A stretch of DNA of 64,000 bases from Chryseobacterium luquanense (GTDB taxonomy: Bacteria; Bacteroidota; Bacteroidia; Flavobacteriales; Weeksellaceae): positions 707,753 through 771,752 of the forward strand of contig NZ_JAOVZV010000001.1 of the NCBI RefSeq assembly GCF_026460945.1, given 5' to 3'. Positions 62,496-64,000 of this stretch are shown piece after piece. The translations under genes and the position numbers were made by a program. Below the pieces are notes generated by a model that saw only the letters and a program-made list of their open reading frames with translations, was not told the origin of the DNA and did no database searches. Position 1 is the stretch's first letter, and each line of letters begins with the position of its first letter.

Positions 62496-63851
62496 CTATT
62501 TCTTATTTTCGTGTTCATCATTATGTTGAAAACCAATTTCTCTTCTCGGTGTTTCAACTGCCTGATAAGTTTCCAGTTCAGATTTTAAAGCATGAATTCT
62601 CATTTGGAAATCATCAAGATTATTAATAATGACATCATTCAAAAATTGGGCAATCTGAGTAAGATATTCTTCAGTCAATTTCGCAGCAGCATCTCTTAAG
62701 GCTCCGTTCAAAAGAACCTCATCGATAACCATTTTCTCATTTTTCACTCTTTGATAACGATTTTTAATACGCTTTTTTAAACTTTGAGTAAAATCAATCA
62801 ACATGGTATTGCTGAAAACTTTCATTTTTGAGGCAATATTATTCCAGAAAGGAATTTTATCTGCTTTATTGTTTTTAAGAATTTTGAAAAGGAGTGAATC
62901 TTTATCGAGATTTTTAGTCATAGAATACAAAATAATCTCTGACCTTTCTGATGCATTTGGCGGGAAAACAGGAACCAGAACATCAAATCTTCCGGGTGCA
63001 AGAATTTCTTCGTCAATATCTGCAACAGTATTTGCTGAACCAACCATTAATACTTCTTCGCTTTCAAACTTTGAAATGTAATGGAGAATTACTTCCTGAG
63101 ATTCAAGATTACAGGAAGCAACATCATTTTCAGCTTTTCTTGCCATCATAATTTCGTCAAAATCTTCTAAGAAAAGCAAAACTTTATCTTCTTTCATCAT
63201 TTTCACCAGAAAATCGTTGAAGTTGGTTTCATTTCCATCCACAAAAGAAGTTCCGAGATAATGTTTTTTGACTTCTTTAAATTTATAACTAATGATTTCA
63301 GCAATTTTGTTTGCCCAAAAAATCTTTCCGCTTCCGGGAGGTCCATATAAAATAATTCCTGCAGGTCTGTTGATTCCCCAATCTTTGATTTGTTGAGGAT
63401 TTAAAAACGGTTCCAAAACACTTGAAATATAAAAGAACAAATCTCGGTAACCGATAAAATCTCTTTGCTGTAATTTGGTTTTATTGCCAAAATAATTGTA
63501 AACGAATTTGTAGTTGCCACCTAATTTCTGATCAATTCCGTAACTTGAAATCGATGAACGGAAAAATCCGTTATCAAAAATATTTGACGGGTTTTCTTCA
63601 ATGGCTTTTTCAATTTTATCTTTAGGCTGATTTATTGTTTCTGCGATTTGCTCGACGGTTTTGTTTTCATCTAAATCTTCTTCATACTGCTTCAGAAAAT
63701 CTACATTTTCGCGGGCAAATTTTTCAAAATCTTCTTTTACTTCAAAATTGGTCGAAATACAATCAATCAAATCAAGATCAAAATCCTGAATAAACTGTTT
63801 GATAGCTTCTGCGGAAACATTCAATTCTTTTGCAAGCTGGATTAACTTCAT
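62496..63851 (-). CDS. AAA ATPase with IF2-type N-terminal helix domain
   Basis: 451 aa, cytoplasmic. Residues 1-40 (MKLIQLAKELNVSAEAIKQF) resemble the IF2 N-terminal helix domain. The AAA core (about 165-330) has Walker A YGPPGSGKIFWANKI, Walker B VLLFLEDFDEI, and the APGRFDVLVPVFPP second region of homology. The residue after the Walker A Lys is Ile, where Thr or Ser normally binds Mg2+; this may weaken ATP hydrolysis. C-terminal helical region (about 345-440). Partner and function unknown. A TAAATTTG box (63868-63875 on the minus strand) may be its promoter. Confidence 0.82.
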   Translation of the reverse strand: MKLIQLAKELNVSAEAIKQFIQDFDLDLIDCISTNFEVKEDFEKFARENVDFLKQYEEDLDENKTVEQIAETINQPKDKIEKAIEENPSNIFDNGFFRSSISSYGIDQKLGGNYKFVYNYFGNKTKLQQRDFIGYRDLFFYISSVLEPFLNPQQIKDWGINRPAGIILYGPPGSGKIFWANKIAEIISYKFKEVKKHYLGTSFVDGNETNFNDFLVKMMKEDKVLLFLEDFDEIMMARKAENDVASCNLESQEVILHYISKFESEEVLMVGSANTVADIDEEILAPGRFDVLVPVFPPNASERSEIILYSMTKNLDKDSLLFKILKNNKADKIPFWNNIASKMKVFSNTMLIDFTQSLKKRIKNRYQRVKNEKMVIDEVLLNGALRDAAAKLTEEYLTQIAQFLNDVIINNLDDFQMRIHALKSELETYQAVETPRREIGFQHNDEHENKK

Positions 63852-63899
63852 ACAAACATCTTTAATTCAAATTTAATGATTTTTTTGAAAGCTGGGACA

Positions 63900-63948
63900 G
63901 AAGTTAGAAGTTAGAAGTTAGAAGTTAGAAGTTAGAAGTTAGAAGTTA
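63900..63948. repeat. Tandem repeat, seven copies of GAAGTTA
   Basis: Seven perfect 7-base units, 49 bases, upstream of the AAA gene. Copy number could vary between strains. Confidence 0.9.
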
Positions 63949-63957
63949 GACAAAACT

Positions 63958-64000
63958 AATTCATAATTCATAATTCATAATTCATAATTCATAATTCATT
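63958..64000. repeat. Tandem repeat, six copies of AATTCAT, running to the window edge
   Basis: Six perfect 7-base units directly after the GAAGTTA array, separated by CAAAACT plus flanking bases. May continue outside the window. Confidence 0.85.

Noticed and set aside
63900..64000. CRISPR-like repeats
   Set aside because: Units are 7 bases with no spacers and no cas genes, so simple tandem repeats.

Overview
The window comes from a low-GC flavobacterium, most like Chryseobacterium or a relative (Weeksellaceae). The clues are Bacteroidetes promoter elements (TAnnTTTG), almost no Shine-Dalgarno sequences, type IX secretion (T9SS) tail domains, a DnaE with a fused proofreading exonuclease, fused E1 alpha/beta ketoacid dehydrogenase subunits, an archaeal/eukaryal-type ProRS, and a Bacteroidetes-type (subtype iii) type VI secretion system. 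No rRNA, tRNA or CRISPR array was seen.

Layout. 1-1.8 kb: start of a large secreted fibronectin-type-III protein that runs out of the window. 2.1-28.5 kb: ordinary core and metabolic genes: dnaE, ketoacid dehydrogenase E1, bestrophin channel, Lrp regulator divergent from a methionine gamma-lyase-like enzyme, glycosyltransferase, THUMP RNA methyltransferase, ZIP transporter, FadL-like porin, glycine/tryptophan-rich lipoprotein, proS, DUF937-OmpA fusion, mntH, grpE-dnaJ, a GH43 enzyme and an acyltransferase. 28.6-56.2 kb: a T6SSiii island. 56.2-64 kb: core genes again: DUF808 protein, alpha/beta hydrolase lipoprotein, DedA, prfB, a T9SS-sorted protein and an AAA ATPase.

The T6SS island has three parts. 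(a) A structural operon on the minus strand (nlpC-like, tssG, tssN, DUF3592, tssK, tssO, two unknown genes, tssE, tssF, tssB, tssC), closed by a strong terminator. Its promoter is divergent from a plus-strand pair of a PKD-domain membrane protein and the ClpV unfoldase (tssH). (b) Three Hcp/TssD tube genes, at least one with its own terminator. (c) A VgrG-headed cargo region with two probable effector-immunity units: a 501-aa protein overlapping a lipoprotein with Asp-box motifs, then a 334-aa protein, a PAAR-like DUF4280 spike tip, a 960-aa putative effector, and a tandem array of near-identical lipoproteins (two complete, one truncated) that fit duplicated immunity genes. The array ends at a decayed transposase fragment. 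The most novel content is these two effector-immunity units and the unassigned genes of the structural operon. No TssJ, TssL, TssM, TssA or large TssR-like protein is visible here; the first four are expected to be absent from this subtype.
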